From Streptomyces sp. ERV7 (GTDB taxonomy: Bacteria; Actinomycetota; Actinomycetes; Streptomycetales; Streptomycetaceae), in assembly GCF_001653515.1 (NCBI RefSeq), contig NZ_LYOY01000029.1, forward strand, positions 1,364,001 to 1,428,000: a stretch of 64,000 bases of DNA. Reading direction: 5' to 3'. Under the pieces are notes generated by a model. That model was not told the DNA's origin. It was given only the letters and a program-made list of their open reading frames with translations, and ran no database searches. The translations under genes and the position numbers were made by a program. This document shows, in pieces, positions 1 through 8,428 of the stretch. How positions within the stretch are numbered: the stretch's first letter is position 1; every line of letters begins with the position of its first letter.

Positions 1-449
1 TAGCGGACGCCCAGCGCGTACAACGCCCGCAGCGTGGCGAGGGAGTTGTTGATGGAGTGGCCGCCCTCCGCGCCCTTGAGCGAGGCGATACGGCCCGCCG
101 CCCGCGCCTTCTCCATGTCGTCCGCCGTCAGCGCCCCCGCCAGCTCCCCGGGGTAGCGCGCGATCAGCTGGTCCACGCAGTCGATCTGCTCCAGGGTCGC
201 GCTGACCGCCTCGTCGCCCGCCATGTCGGTGCGGACGTAGACCGACCAGAACTGCGCGCCGACACCGCCCGCCCGCAGCCGGGGGATATCGGTGTGCAGA
301 TGCTCGCTCTGGTCCCGCCCCACGTCACGGCGGTCGAGGTCGTAGCGGACCTGGTTGCGCAGCGCCCAGGGGAGGTCGTTGTGGCCGTCGACGACGGGGT
401 GCTGGGCCAGCAGCGTACGGGCTCGCGCGAGGTGGTCCACCGTGCTCAC
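1..449 (-). CDS. Membrane dipeptidase (peptidase M19), 3' part outside the window
   Basis: N-terminal 149 residues of a renal-dipeptidase-like zinc peptidase, which hydrolyses dipeptides, including D-amino-acid types in some members. The motif [12 protein letters not shown] near residue 20 carries the zinc ligands His and Asp typical of family M19. A second conserved stretch, EGGHSINNS, is also present. The GTG start at 449 overlaps the purE stop in a GTGA, so translation is probably coupled to purE. The gene runs off the left edge, so the C-terminal metal ligands cannot be checked. The family is clear; the substrate is unknown. Confidence 0.85.
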   Translation of the reverse strand, partial: MSTVDHLARARTLLAQHPVVDGHNDLPWALRNQVRYDLDRRDVGRDQSEHLHTDIPRLRAGGVGAQFWSVYVRTDMAGDEAVSATLEQIDCVDQLIARYPGELAGALTADDMEKARAAGRIASLKGAEGGHSINNSLATLRALYALGVR

Positions 450-976
450 TTTCCGAAGCCGAAGGACGGCGCGGACTCCACCTTCGCGCGCAGACGCCTG
501 CCCTTCTCGGTCGCCTGGTCGTTCAGCTCCTGCTGGAACTCCCGCATGCGCGCGAGGAGTTCGGGGTCGTGGGCGGCCAGCATACGGGCGGCCAGCAGAC
601 CCGCGTTGCGCGCCCCGCCCACCGACACCGTCGCCACCGGCACCCCGGCCGGCATCTGCACGATGGACAGCAGGGAGTCCATCCCGTCCAGGTACTTCAG
701 CGGCACCGGGACGCCGATCACCGGCAGCGGGGTGACCGAGGCGAGCATGCCGGGCAGATGGGCGGCCCCGCCCGCGCCCGCGATGATCGCCTTCAGACCG
801 CGGTCCGCCGCCTGCTCGCCGTACGCGATCATCTCGTGCGGCATCCGGTGCGCCGAGACCACGTCGACCTCGTACGGGACCTCGAACTCGTGCAGGGCCT
901 GGGCGGCGGCCTCCATGACCGGCCAGTCGGAGTCCGAGCCCATGACGATGCCGATGACGGGAGGGGTGGTACTCAT
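446..976 (-). CDS. purE: N5-carboxyaminoimidazole ribonucleotide mutase PurE
   Basis: Converts N5-CAIR to CAIR in de novo purine synthesis, acting on the product of PurK. The protein has 176 residues, close to the usual class I PurE size. It shows the N-terminal [13 protein letters not shown] substrate loop, SAHRMP with the catalytic His, and [12 protein letters not shown]. It is the second gene of a purK-purE-dipeptidase run: its ATG overlaps the purK stop by 4 bp, and its own stop overlaps the dipeptidase GTG by 4 bp. Nothing unusual was seen. Confidence 0.97.
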   Translation of the reverse strand: MSTTPPVIGIVMGSDSDWPVMEAAAQALHEFEVPYEVDVVSAHRMPHEMIAYGEQAADRGLKAIIAGAGGAAHLPGMLASVTPLPVIGVPVPLKYLDGMDSLLSIVQMPAGVPVATVSVGGARNAGLLAARMLAAHDPELLARMREFQQELNDQATEKGRRLRAKVESAPSFGFGK

Positions 977-2112
977 TCGGTGATCGTTCCTCTGAGGTAG
1001 TCCGCCGCGTGACGGGCTCGCTCGCGTACGTCCGCGAGGTCGTCGCCGTAGGTGTTGACGTGGCCGACCTTACGGCCGGGCTTCACGTCCTTGCCATACA
1101 TGTGGATCTTGAGCTGCGGGTCGCGGGCCATGCAGTGCAGATACGCGTAGTACATGTCCGGGTAGTCGCCGCCGAGCACGTTGCACATGACCGTCCACTT
1201 CGACCTCGGGCGCGGGTCGCCCAGCGGAAGGTCGAGCACGGCCCGGACGTGGTTGGCGAACTGCGAGGTGATCGCGCCGTCCTGGGTCCAGTGGCCGGAG
1301 TTGTGCGGGCGCATGGCCAGCTCGTTGACGAGGATGCGCCCGTCGCGGGTCTCGAAGAGCTCGACCGCGAGGTGGCCGACCACACCCAGCTCGTCCGCGA
1401 TGCGCAGGGCCAGCTGCTGGGCCTCGCCCGCCAGCTCCTCGTCGAGGCCGGGTGCTGGGGCGATCACGGTGTCGCAGACGCCGTCGACCTGGACCGACTC
1501 GACGACCGGGTAGGCGACCGCCTGGCCGTGCGGGGAGCGCACCACGTTGGCGGCGAGCTCACGGGTGAAGTCGACCTTCTCCTCGGCGAGCACGTCGACG
1601 CCCGCCTTGAAGGCGTCCGCCGCGTCCGCCTCGGAGCGTACGAACCACACGCCCTTGCCGTCGTAGCCGCCCCGGACCGTCTTGAGGATGACGGGGTAGC
1701 CCTCGCCCTCCGCCGCGAACCGCGACACATCGGCCGGGTCCGCCACCAGCCGGTGGCGGGGGCAGGGCGCGCCGATCTCGTCGAGCTTGGCGCGCATCAC
1801 CCCCTTGTCCTGGGCGTGCACCAACGCGTCGGGCCCCGGCCGGACGGGAATGCCGTCCGCCTCCAGGGCCCGCAGGTGCTCGGTGGGTACGTGCTCGTGA
1901 TCGAAGGTGATCACGTCGCAGCCGCGTGCGAAGGCACGCAGCGTGTCCAGGTCGCGATGGTCGCCGATGACGACCTCGCTCACCACCTGGGCCGCCGAGT
2001 CCTGGGGGGTGTCACTGAGCAACTTGAATCTGATGCCGAGGGGGATGCCCGCCTCGTGGGTCATACGGGCGAGCTGACCGCCGCCGACCATGCCGACTAC
2101 CGGGAACGTCAC
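973..2112 (-). CDS. purK: 5-(carboxyamino)imidazole ribonucleotide synthase PurK
   Basis: ATP-grasp enzyme that makes N5-CAIR from AIR, bicarbonate and ATP, the step before PurE. A 379-residue protein from a GTG start ([17 protein letters not shown]), where GGGQL is the N-terminal nucleotide-fold motif. The ATP-grasp centre shows [15 protein letters not shown], and the C-terminal part has [14 protein letters not shown]. The frame stays open far upstream of 2112, but that extension lacks family similarity and crosses the divergent GtrA gene, so the GTG at 2112 is preferred. Coupled to purE by an ATGA overlap. Confidence 0.95.
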   Translation of the reverse strand: MTFPVVGMVGGGQLARMTHEAGIPLGIRFKLLSDTPQDSAAQVVSEVVIGDHRDLDTLRAFARGCDVITFDHEHVPTEHLRALEADGIPVRPGPDALVHAQDKGVMRAKLDEIGAPCPRHRLVADPADVSRFAAEGEGYPVILKTVRGGYDGKGVWFVRSEADAADAFKAGVDVLAEEKVDFTRELAANVVRSPHGQAVAYPVVESVQVDGVCDTVIAPAPGLDEELAGEAQQLALRIADELGVVGHLAVELFETRDGRILVNELAMRPHNSGHWTQDGAITSQFANHVRAVLDLPLGDPRPRSKWTVMCNVLGGDYPDMYYAYLHCMARDPQLKIHMYGKDVKPGRKVGHVNTYGDDLADVRERARHAADYLRGTITE

Positions 2113-2307
2113 ACCCCCAGGGTATCCGCCGTCCCCGGGGCCCCCGCCGGAGCGGCCCGCGGGCCGGTGCGGGGCCGGGTGTGGCCGGGATTTGCGGGCG
2201 TCCACGAGCAATGCCCAGAGGCGCTGGTTAGCATGGCTGGGTTGACGTACGACGCATGACACCGATCCAAGAACGACAAACGATCCGAACGGGGCTGAGC
2301 GATCACC

Positions 2308-2823
2308 ATGAGTGAACGGGGCGCATTGCGTACGCGACTGCAGCTGCTCGCCCGGGAGATCGCGAAGTTCGGTGCCGTCGGAGCCATCGGGTTCGTCGTC
2401 AACGCGATCGTCTTCAACCTGTGTGTGCACGTGGCCCACCTCGCGGTCGTGCGCTCCGGTGTCATCGCCACCGCCGTCGCCATCGGCACCAACTACGTCG
2501 GCAACCGCTACTGGACCTACCGGCACACCGACAGCGGCCGGCGCAGCCGGGAGCTGATGCTCTTCCTGCTGTTCAGCGGCATCGGCCTGGTGATCGAGAA
2601 CGGCGTCCTCGCGCTCTCGCACTACGGCTTCGGCTACACCTCGACGCTCGCCGACAACATCGCCAAGAACGTGGTGGGCCTGGGCCTGGGCACGGTCTTC
2701 CGGTTCTGGTCGTACCGCACCTGGGTGTTCCGGGCGCTGCCCGCCCGGGAGGCCGTGCAGACCGCCGAATCCTTTCTCGGCGAGGCCCCGCAGCCGTACG
2801 CCCGCCACCATTCAGGGTCGTAA
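2308..2823 (+). CDS. GtrA family membrane protein
   Basis: 171-residue polytopic protein with four predicted hydrophobic segments and the GtrA signature region (FGAVGAIGFVVNAIVFN, then NYVGNRYWTY). GtrA proteins are thought to help flip or transfer polyprenyl-phosphate sugars for cell-surface glycosylation. Divergent from purK, with a 195-bp shared upstream region. Its stop lies 5 bp from the convergent histidine kinase stop. No glycosyltransferase sits beside it, unlike the second GtrA copy at about 39 kb, so its partner is unknown. Confidence 0.85.
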   Translation: MSERGALRTRLQLLAREIAKFGAVGAIGFVVNAIVFNLCVHVAHLAVVRSGVIATAVAIGTNYVGNRYWTYRHTDSGRRSRELMLFLLFSGIGLVIENGVLALSHYGFGYTSTLADNIAKNVVGLGLGTVFRFWSYRTWVFRALPAREAVQTAESFLGEAPQPYARHHSGS

Positions 2824-2828
2824 ACCGG

Positions 2829-4091
2829 TCATCTGATCGTCTGCTCCGCCTCGCGCGGGCCGCGCGCCACCCGGCTCAGGAACAGCGCGAACACGGCGGG
2901 CTGCTGCTGGAGCATCTCCAGCCGGCCGCCGTCGGCCTCCGCCAGGTCGCGGGCGACGGCGAGGCCGATGCCGGTGGAGTTGCGGCCGCTGATGGTCCGC
3001 TCGAAGATCCGCGCCCCGAGGTCGGCCGGCACCCCGGGCCCCTGGTCGGTGACCTCGACCACGGTCTGATTGCCGGTGACCCGGGTGCGCACCGCGACCG
3101 TGCCGCCGCCGTGCATCAGCGAGTTCTCGATCAGCGCCGCCAGCACCTGGGCCACCGCCCCCGGGGTGCCCACCGCCCGCAGCCCCTGCTTGCCGGAGCG
3201 GACGATCGCGCGGCCCGCGCTGCGGTAGGCCGGGCGCCACTCCTCCAGCTGCTGCTTGACCACCTCGTCGAGATCGAAGACCACGGCCGAGCCGATCCGG
3301 GGGTCGCGGGAGTTGGTGAGCAGCCGCTCCACCACGTCGGTGAGCCGCTCGACCTGGGTGAGCGCGATCGTCGCCTCCTCCTTGACCGTGTCCAGGTCGT
3401 CGGTGAGGGCGATCTCCTCAAGCCGCATCGAGAGCGCGGTGAGCGGGGTGCGCAGCTGGTGGGAGGCGTCGGCGGCGAGCCGGCGCTCAGCGGTGAGCAT
3501 CCGCCCGATCCGCTCGGCGGAGGAGTCCAGGACGTCGGCGACCCGGTCCAGCTCGTGCACCCCGTACCGCTTGTGGCGGGGGCGCGGGGCGCCGGAGCCG
3601 AGCCGCTCCGCGGTCTCGGCCAGATCGGTGAGCGGGGAGGCCAGCTTGTTGGCCTGGCGTACGGCCAGGAGCACCGCAGAGACGATGGCGAGCAGGGCCA
3701 CCGCGCCGATGATCAGCAGGGTGCGCCCGACCTCCCGGGTGACCGTGGAGCGGGACTCCTCGACCACGACCGACTCGCCGCGCGCGCCCGTGGCGGTGCC
3801 GCGGATGAGCGAGCCGCCGGGCCGGGCGCCGAGCTCGATGGGGGCGCGGCCGGGGATGTCGATCCGGGCGTAGCGGTCGGGGCCGACCCCGGCCAGCGAC
3901 TGCGGTCCGACCGACTCGCCCGCGAGCATCCGGCTGTCGATGACGCTGACCAGCCGCAACGCCTCGGAGCTGACGCTCTCCTGGGCGCTGCTGCTGATCG
4001 TCCTGGTCTCGACGATGACGAGGGAGACGCCGAAGACGGCGATCACCACGAGCACCACGGCGAGCGTGGAGTTGATCAGTCGGCGGCGCAT
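2829..4091 (-). CDS. Sensor histidine kinase of an OmpR-type two-component system
   Basis: 420 residues. Membrane segments lie at about 9-27 and 123-144 with an extracytoplasmic domain of roughly 95 residues between, then HAMP (145-198). The HisKA motif DASHQLRTPLTAL carries the phospho-acceptor His at about 211. The HATPase domain has the N box IENSLMHGG near 321-329 and DQGPGVP / GIGLA glycine boxes. It lies 59 bp downstream of the response regulator on the same strand and is probably co-transcribed with it. The signal is unknown. Orthodox architecture, nothing missing. Confidence 0.93.
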   Translation of the reverse strand: MRRRLINSTLAVVLVVIAVFGVSLVIVETRTISSSAQESVSSEALRLVSVIDSRMLAGESVGPQSLAGVGPDRYARIDIPGRAPIELGARPGGSLIRGTATGARGESVVVEESRSTVTREVGRTLLIIGAVALLAIVSAVLLAVRQANKLASPLTDLAETAERLGSGAPRPRHKRYGVHELDRVADVLDSSAERIGRMLTAERRLAADASHQLRTPLTALSMRLEEIALTDDLDTVKEEATIALTQVERLTDVVERLLTNSRDPRIGSAVVFDLDEVVKQQLEEWRPAYRSAGRAIVRSGKQGLRAVGTPGAVAQVLAALIENSLMHGGGTVAVRTRVTGNQTVVEVTDQGPGVPADLGARIFERTISGRNSTGIGLAVARDLAEADGGRLEMLQQQPAVFALFLSRVARGPREAEQTIR

Positions 4092-4150
4092 GCCTCAGTG
4101 TCCCAGGACGTACGGGCGCGGGCCGACGTACGGCGTCGGCCCACCGGTGG

Positions 4151-4828
4151 TCAGCTCTTCTCGAAGCGGAAGCCGACGCCGCGGACGGTGGCGATGTAGC
4201 GCGGGTTGGCGGCGTCGTCGCCGAGCTTCTTGCGCAGCCAGGAGATGTGCATGTCCAGCGTCTTGGTCGAGGACCACCAGGTGGTGTCCCAGACCTCGCG
4301 CATCAGCTGGTCACGGGTGACGACCCGGCCCGCGTCGCGTACGAGGACCCGCAGCAGGTCGAACTCCTTGGCGGTGAGCTGGAGCTCCTCGTCGCCCATC
4401 CAGGCGCGGTGCGACTCGACGTCGATCCGGACGCCGTGGGTGGCGGGCTGGGGGGCGGGCTCGGTGGCGCCGCGCCGCAGCAGGGCCCGCACCCGGGCCA
4501 GCAGCTCGGCCAGCCGGAACGGCTTGGTGACGTAGTCGTCGGCGCCGGCGTCCAGGCCGACCACGGTGTCCACCTCGTCGGCGCGGGCGGTCAGCACCAG
4601 GATCGGGACGGTGTGGCCCTCGGCGCGGAGCCTGCGGGCCACCTCCAGGCCGTCCATACCGGGCAGCCCCAGGTCGAGCACGACCAGGTCGGCGCCTCCC
4701 TGGAGTCCTGCGTCGAGGGCGGTCGGGCCGTCCTCGCGGACCTCGACCTCGTAACCTTCCCGACGCAGTGCGCGGGCCAGCGGCTCCGAGATGGACGCGT
4801 CGTCCTCGGCGAGCAGTACACGGGTCAT
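4151..4828 (-). CDS. OmpR/PhoB-family response regulator
   Basis: 225 residues from the ATG at 4828. The receiver domain has acidic pair EDD at 8-10, phospho-acceptor Asp52 (VVLDLGLPGMDG) and Lys102 (YVTKPF). The C-terminal winged-helix domain ends with the typical YIATVRGVGFRFE. Upstream extensions of the frame lack similarity. It is the first gene of the regulator-kinase pair. A phased direct-repeat array 82-136 bp upstream of its start (4910-4964) is the kind of site OmpR-type dimers bind, so autoregulation is likely. Confidence 0.94.
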   Translation of the reverse strand: MTRVLLAEDDASISEPLARALRREGYEVEVREDGPTALDAGLQGGADLVVLDLGLPGMDGLEVARRLRAEGHTVPILVLTARADEVDTVVGLDAGADDYVTKPFRLAELLARVRALLRRGATEPAPQPATHGVRIDVESHRAWMGDEELQLTAKEFDLLRVLVRDAGRVVTRDQLMREVWDTTWWSSTKTLDMHISWLRKKLGDDAANPRYIATVRGVGFRFEKS

Positions 4829-4909
4829 GGGGGTGATGGTAGTCCGCGACCGGGACGGGCTGTCCGTGGAACCCGTCAGGGACCGGACGGGGCCGGGGAG
4901 CGCGTCCGT

Positions 4910-4964
4910 TCTTGATCGTCGCCTGACCGTCTCTTGATCGTCCGACGGCCGTTCCTTGATCGTC
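4910..4964. promoter_or_regulatory. Phased direct-repeat array, candidate response-regulator operator
   Basis: The 10-mer CTTGATCGTC occurs exactly at 4911-4920, 4933-4942 and 4955-4964, that is every 22 bp. The interposed 11-bp register holds CCTGACCGTC (4922-4931, 8 of 10 matching) and a weaker copy around 4944-4953. The array therefore reads as five tandem 11-bp units, the geometry known for OmpR/PhoB/PhoP winged-helix dimers. It lies upstream of the response regulator gene in the divergent spacer. Site assignment is inference; the repeats are seen directly. Confidence 0.7.
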
Positions 4965-5125
4965 TTTTGTGCGCCCACCCCTCTGCCTCTGGGATGCGAT
5001 CCTGTTAACCACCTTCGAATGTGGGCAGATGGTTCCGGCGACGCCTGTGATCCATATCTCAAGTCCTTCCATATGCGGCTGTGTGGTGTCGTATGGTGTC
5101 TCAACGCCTTTAGCACTAACACGGG

Positions 5126-5162
5126 GACCTTTGGCTTGCTTGGCGCGCCAAAGGTCTCTTTT
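5126..5162 (+). terminator. Hairpin with T-rich tail in the leader of the POT transporter
   Basis: Perfect 10-bp arms GACCTTTGGC (5126-5135) and GCCAAAGGTC (5147-5156) separated by 11 nt, followed by TCTTTT on the plus strand. It resembles an intrinsic terminator, but it sits about 240 bp before the POT start codon with no plus-strand gene upstream. An attenuator in a long leader is therefore possible. GGCGCGCC within the loop and right arm offers an alternative pairing. Confidence 0.5.
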
Positions 5163-5401
5163 CTGCACAAGGACCGGAATTACTGGTTCCGAAGACAGTG
5201 AATGACCTATGGGCCGGGCCCCGGGCGCGATGTCGCGCCCCGGGCGTGGATCCCGGTGGGTCCGTCCTCTCGACTCCGTCACCACGGATGCGAACCCCTC
5301 GGGCGTAGGGGCGGGGCGGTTCCCCTGCCGGTGCCGGCCACCCCCCACCGGGCGCGATCACCGCTCACGAAGCGCGCGTCCCGAGCAAGCAAGGATCGAC
5401 C

Positions 5402-6931
5402 ATGGCGTCCAGCCTGACGAAGGACTCGGCCAGCACCACCGCCGAGAAGACCTTCTTCGGCCACCCCCGCGGCCTGGCCACTCTCTTCATGACCGAGATG
5501 TGGGAGCGCTTCTCCTACTACGGCATGAAGGCACTGCTCACCGTCTACCTGCTCTCCGGCGGCCCCGGCGCCGGCGAAGGGAGCATGGGCGGCGGTCTGG
5601 CCATGGACGTGGCCACCACCACGGTCATCGTCTCCGTCTACTCGGCGATGGTGTACCTGCTCGCCATGCCCGGCGGCTGGCTCGGCGACCGAGTCTGGGG
5701 CCCGCGCAAGACGGTCGCCATCGCGGCCGTCACGATCATGGCCGGGCACGTCACGCTGGCGCTGCCCGGCGGTCAGGCCCCGTTCTTCGCGGGTCTGGCG
5801 CTGGTCGCGGCCGGTTCCGGTCTGCTCAAGGCCAACATCTCCACGATGGTGGGCCACCTCTACGACGGCCCGGACGACCCGCGCCGTGACGGTGGCTTCA
5901 CGATCTTCTACATGGGGATCAACGCGGGGGCCTTCTTCGCCCCGCTGGCCATCGGCACCGTCGGCCAGAAGGTCAACTGGCACCTCGGCTTCAGCATGGC
6001 CGCGGTCGGCATGGCCATCGGTCTCGCCGCCTTCCTCCTGGGCACCCGCAACCTGAGCCCGAAGAGCAACCTCGTTCCCAAGCCGCTGGCGGCCGAGGAG
6101 CGCACGGCCTTCCTGCGCAAGGGCCTGATCTGGGTGGCCATCGCCACCGCCTTCTACGCGGTCGTCGGCTTCACCGGCCACTTCACCCTGAACTGGGCGA
6201 TGATCCCGCTCACCATCATCGGCCTGGTCGTTCCGGCCGCCGTGCTGCTGCGGATCAAGCGCGACAAGGACCTCTCGGCCCCCGAGCAGTCGAAGATGAC
6301 CGGCTACATCTGGTTCTTCGTCGCGGCCGCCGTGTTCTGGATGATCTACGACCAGGGTGCGTCCACCGTCCAGGCGTTCGGTGAGGGCAAGGCCTCCCAC
6401 TCGATGCTGGGCTTCGGCTTCCCGACCTCCTGGTACCAGTCGCTGAACCCGCTGTTCGTCATGGCGGCGGCGCCGGTCTTCGCCTGGATCTGGATGTGGC
6501 TGAACCGTCAGGGCAAGGAGCCCAGCAGCATCGTGAAGTTCACGATGGGCCTGGTGCTCATCGGGGTCTCGTTCTTCTTCTTCCTGATCCCGCTCGGCAT
6601 GGCGGCGAACGGCACCGCGGTCAGCCCGATGTGGCTGGTGGGCATCTACTTCATCCAGACCGTGGGTGAGCTGTGCCTGTCGCCGGTCGGCCTGTCGGTC
6701 ACGACGAAGATGGCCCCGGCCAAGTACGCCAGCCAGATGATGGGCGTGTGGTTCCTCGCGGTCACCGCCGGTGACTCCATCACCAGCCTGCTCTCGAACC
6801 CCGCCGTGTTCGGCATCAGCCTGGACCGCACCGGCGCCGTGGCGGTCGAGGCCGCCCTCGCCGTCCTCGCGGGTGTGGCCGTCTTCATGTACCGCAAGAA
6901 GGTCAAGGAGCACATGGGCGCCGTCCGCTGA
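5402..6931 (+). CDS. POT-family proton-coupled oligopeptide transporter
   Basis: 509-residue major-facilitator-type transporter with about 12-14 hydrophobic segments. Near residue 30 it has the POT motif EMWERFSYYGMKA, which contains the ExxER proton-coupling element. The loop GGWLGDRVWGPRKTV follows near 95. The central region FYMGINAGAF and a C-terminal QTVGELCLSPVGLS motif are also characteristic. Predicted to import di- and tripeptides with protons. The ATG follows AAGGA at a suitable distance. It stands alone with a long leader and ends before a strong terminator at 6947-6987. Confidence 0.93.
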   Translation: MASSLTKDSASTTAEKTFFGHPRGLATLFMTEMWERFSYYGMKALLTVYLLSGGPGAGEGSMGGGLAMDVATTTVIVSVYSAMVYLLAMPGGWLGDRVWGPRKTVAIAAVTIMAGHVTLALPGGQAPFFAGLALVAAGSGLLKANISTMVGHLYDGPDDPRRDGGFTIFYMGINAGAFFAPLAIGTVGQKVNWHLGFSMAAVGMAIGLAAFLLGTRNLSPKSNLVPKPLAAEERTAFLRKGLIWVAIATAFYAVVGFTGHFTLNWAMIPLTIIGLVVPAAVLLRIKRDKDLSAPEQSKMTGYIWFFVAAAVFWMIYDQGASTVQAFGEGKASHSMLGFGFPTSWYQSLNPLFVMAAAPVFAWIWMWLNRQGKEPSSIVKFTMGLVLIGVSFFFFLIPLGMAANGTAVSPMWLVGIYFIQTVGELCLSPVGLSVTTKMAPAKYASQMMGVWFLAVTAGDSITSLLSNPAVFGISLDRTGAVAVEAALAVLAGVAVFMYRKKVKEHMGAVR

Positions 6932-6946
6932 CGCGCCCGCACAGCA

Positions 6947-6987
6947 CGGAACGGCCCGGTACGCATCGCGCGTACCGGGCCGTTCCG
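6947..6987. terminator. Strong bidirectional terminator-type hairpin
   Basis: 18-bp perfect arms (6947-6964 and 6970-6987) with a 5-nt loop. It lies between the POT gene and the convergent surface-protein operon, so it can serve both. No long T-tract, as is common in Streptomyces. Confidence 0.85.
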
Positions 6988-7003
6988 CGTACCGGGCGCT
7001 GTG

Positions 7004-8428
7004 TCAGCGCGTGCCGCGCAGCCGCCGCCACGGCGTGAACGTGAAGACCGCGCCGCCGAGCAGGACCGCGGTCCCGGCGATGAGGCCGAGGGCGCGCAGG
7101 GCGCCGTGGTCGCTCGCGCCGGTATCGGCGAGGCCGCCGGCCGCGGACGCGCTGCCGCCGGTGGCGCCGCCGGAGCCGCCGGACGCACCCGTGCCGCCGG
7201 ACGCGCCGCCCGGCTGGGCCGCGGTGTCCAGCTCCAGGGACACGGGGGCCGCGCCCTTGACCGTGCACGGGATGTGGATCTTCTGGCCGGCCAGGGTGAC
7301 GTCGATCGACAGGGTGCCGGGGCTGAGCGTGGACTTGCCGCTCGCGCCCGGTGTGTAGGTGCCGGTCATGTCGGAGAGGCTGACCGGGTCGCCGGTGTTC
7401 AGGGGGCCGGAGTTGGCCGGTCCCGTCACCGTCACCGCGCCCTTGTCGGCGCCGCCGACGGTGACCTGCATGGAGGGCTTGAGCGCGCCCACCGGCAGCG
7501 GGGCCGGGCTGTTCATGACGCCCTTGGCGGTCTTGACCGTGAGGGCGTAACTCCCGCCGCTCTTCTTGGCGTTGATCGTCACCTTGGAGTTGATGCTCGA
7601 CGGGCCGGGGGCCGTACAGGCGAAGGTGACCGCGACCTCCTTGCCGGGGAAGTCGCTCTGGCCGCCGGAGCCACCGGTGCCGCCGCCCGTGGACGTGGTG
7701 CCGCCGGACGTCGTCGTCCCACCCGAGGTGGTCCCGCCGGAGGTGGTCCCACCCGAGGCCGTCCCGCCCGAAGTGGTCCCGCCGGACGTCGTGCCGCCGG
7801 AGGCCGTGGTGCCGCCGCTGCCCGTCGAGCCGCCGGACGTGGTCGTCCCGCCGGACGTCGTCGTGCCGCCCGTCGTGCCGCCGCCCTCCGTCACCTTGAT
7901 CGTCGCCCCCGCGCCCACCTTCTCCTTCGGGGAGCACTTGGTGTCCGTCGAGATCGGCTTGCTGACGTTGATGTTGTACTTGTCCGGCGTGAGCGTGACC
8001 TCGCCCGCCTTGGTCAGCTTCAGCTTGGCCTTCATGTCGGGCAGGACCATCGGGCTGTTCTTGGGGATCGGCGGGTTCTGCCGAGGGCCCTCCACCCCCA
8101 GGTCGGCGGTCTGGGCACCGGCCACCTTGACGGTGCCGGTCGGCTTCACCGTGTCCTTCCCCAGGTCGAGGACGTCGGGGTTCTTCGACGCGGCCTGGGT
8201 GGTCTTCCAGACCACCTCGACCTCGTCGCCCACCTTCGCCTCGGCGGGCGCGGTGAGCTGCACCTTGGTGGTGCCCTCGACGGCCGGCAGGCCGGAGATG
8301 GGTGGCGGGATGCACTCGGTGGCGTAGGAGACCTCTGCCGCCCGGGCGGGCCCGGCGGCCAGAATGATCCCCGCGCCCCCGAGCATCAGCGCGACTCCTG
8401 CCGCGCTCATCCTCCGTTGCGTGGTCAC
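7004..8428 (-). CDS. Secreted surface protein with LAXTG-type sortase signal and Thr/Ser/Gly linker
   Basis: 474 residues from a GTG start at 8428. A signal peptide (to about 32, ending PARAA) is followed by a domain with terminal cysteines (about 35-170). A 65-residue Thr-Ser-Gly linker (about 185-250) leads to a second, related domain (about 255-400). A Gly/Ser stretch precedes LADTG near residue 433, a hydrophobic segment and an Arg-rich tail. LAXTG is the motif used by Streptomyces class E sortases. Domain 2 resembles the domain of the LPRTG protein at 10500-11156 (shared DKG-V-V-GPAN and GTYTP-ASGK). Its GTG overlaps the preceding gene's expected stop by 4 bp, so this is operon gene 4. 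Function unknown; probably wall-anchored. Confidence 0.8.
   Translation of the reverse strand: MTTQRRMSAAGVALMLGGAGIILAAGPARAAEVSYATECIPPPISGLPAVEGTTKVQLTAPAEAKVGDEVEVVWKTTQAASKNPDVLDLGKDTVKPTGTVKVAGAQTADLGVEGPRQNPPIPKNSPMVLPDMKAKLKLTKAGEVTLTPDKYNINVSKPISTDTKCSPKEKVGAGATIKVTEGGGTTGGTTTSGGTTTSGGSTGSGGTTASGGTTSGGTTSGGTASGGTTSGGTTSGGTTTSGGTTSTGGGTGGSGGQSDFPGKEVAVTFACTAPGPSSINSKVTINAKKSGGSYALTVKTAKGVMNSPAPLPVGALKPSMQVTVGGADKGAVTVTGPANSGPLNTGDPVSLSDMTGTYTPGASGKSTLSPGTLSIDVTLAGQKIHIPCTVKGAAPVSLELDTAAQPGGASGGTGASGGSGGATGGSASAAGGLADTGASDHGALRALGLIAGTAVLLGGAVFTFTPWRRLRGTR
7671..7885 (-). repeat. Thr-Ser-Gly minisatellite coding a surface-protein linker
   Basis: Tandem 12-18 bp units encode variants of SGGTT (TSGGTT, ASGGTT, SGGTTT) inside the LAXTG protein. 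The units are imperfect at the DNA level but share GTGGT-CCGCC-GA type cores. Such linkers are usually extended wall-spanning spacers. Unit number may vary between strains. Confidence 0.75.

Larger units (their letters stand above)
4829..5401. other. 573-bp divergent intergenic region
   Basis: Shared upstream region of the response regulator (minus) and the peptide transporter (plus). It contains the 11-bp-phased repeat array at 4910-4964 and a hairpin followed by T-rich sequence at 5126-5162. The stretch between (about 4970-5120) is noticeably richer in A+T than the flanking genes, as expected for promoters, but I cannot assign -35/-10 boxes with confidence. No convincing small gene was seen. 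Confidence 0.6.

Noticed and set aside
973..2811. PurK starting near 2811 (612 residues)
   Set aside because: The extra 233 residues lack PurK similarity and overlap the divergent GtrA gene; GTG 2112 gives the normal length.
4956..5205. Small plus-strand frames in the divergent spacer before the POT gene
   Set aside because: No ribosome site or G/C third-position bias; they cross the hairpin and regulatory repeats.
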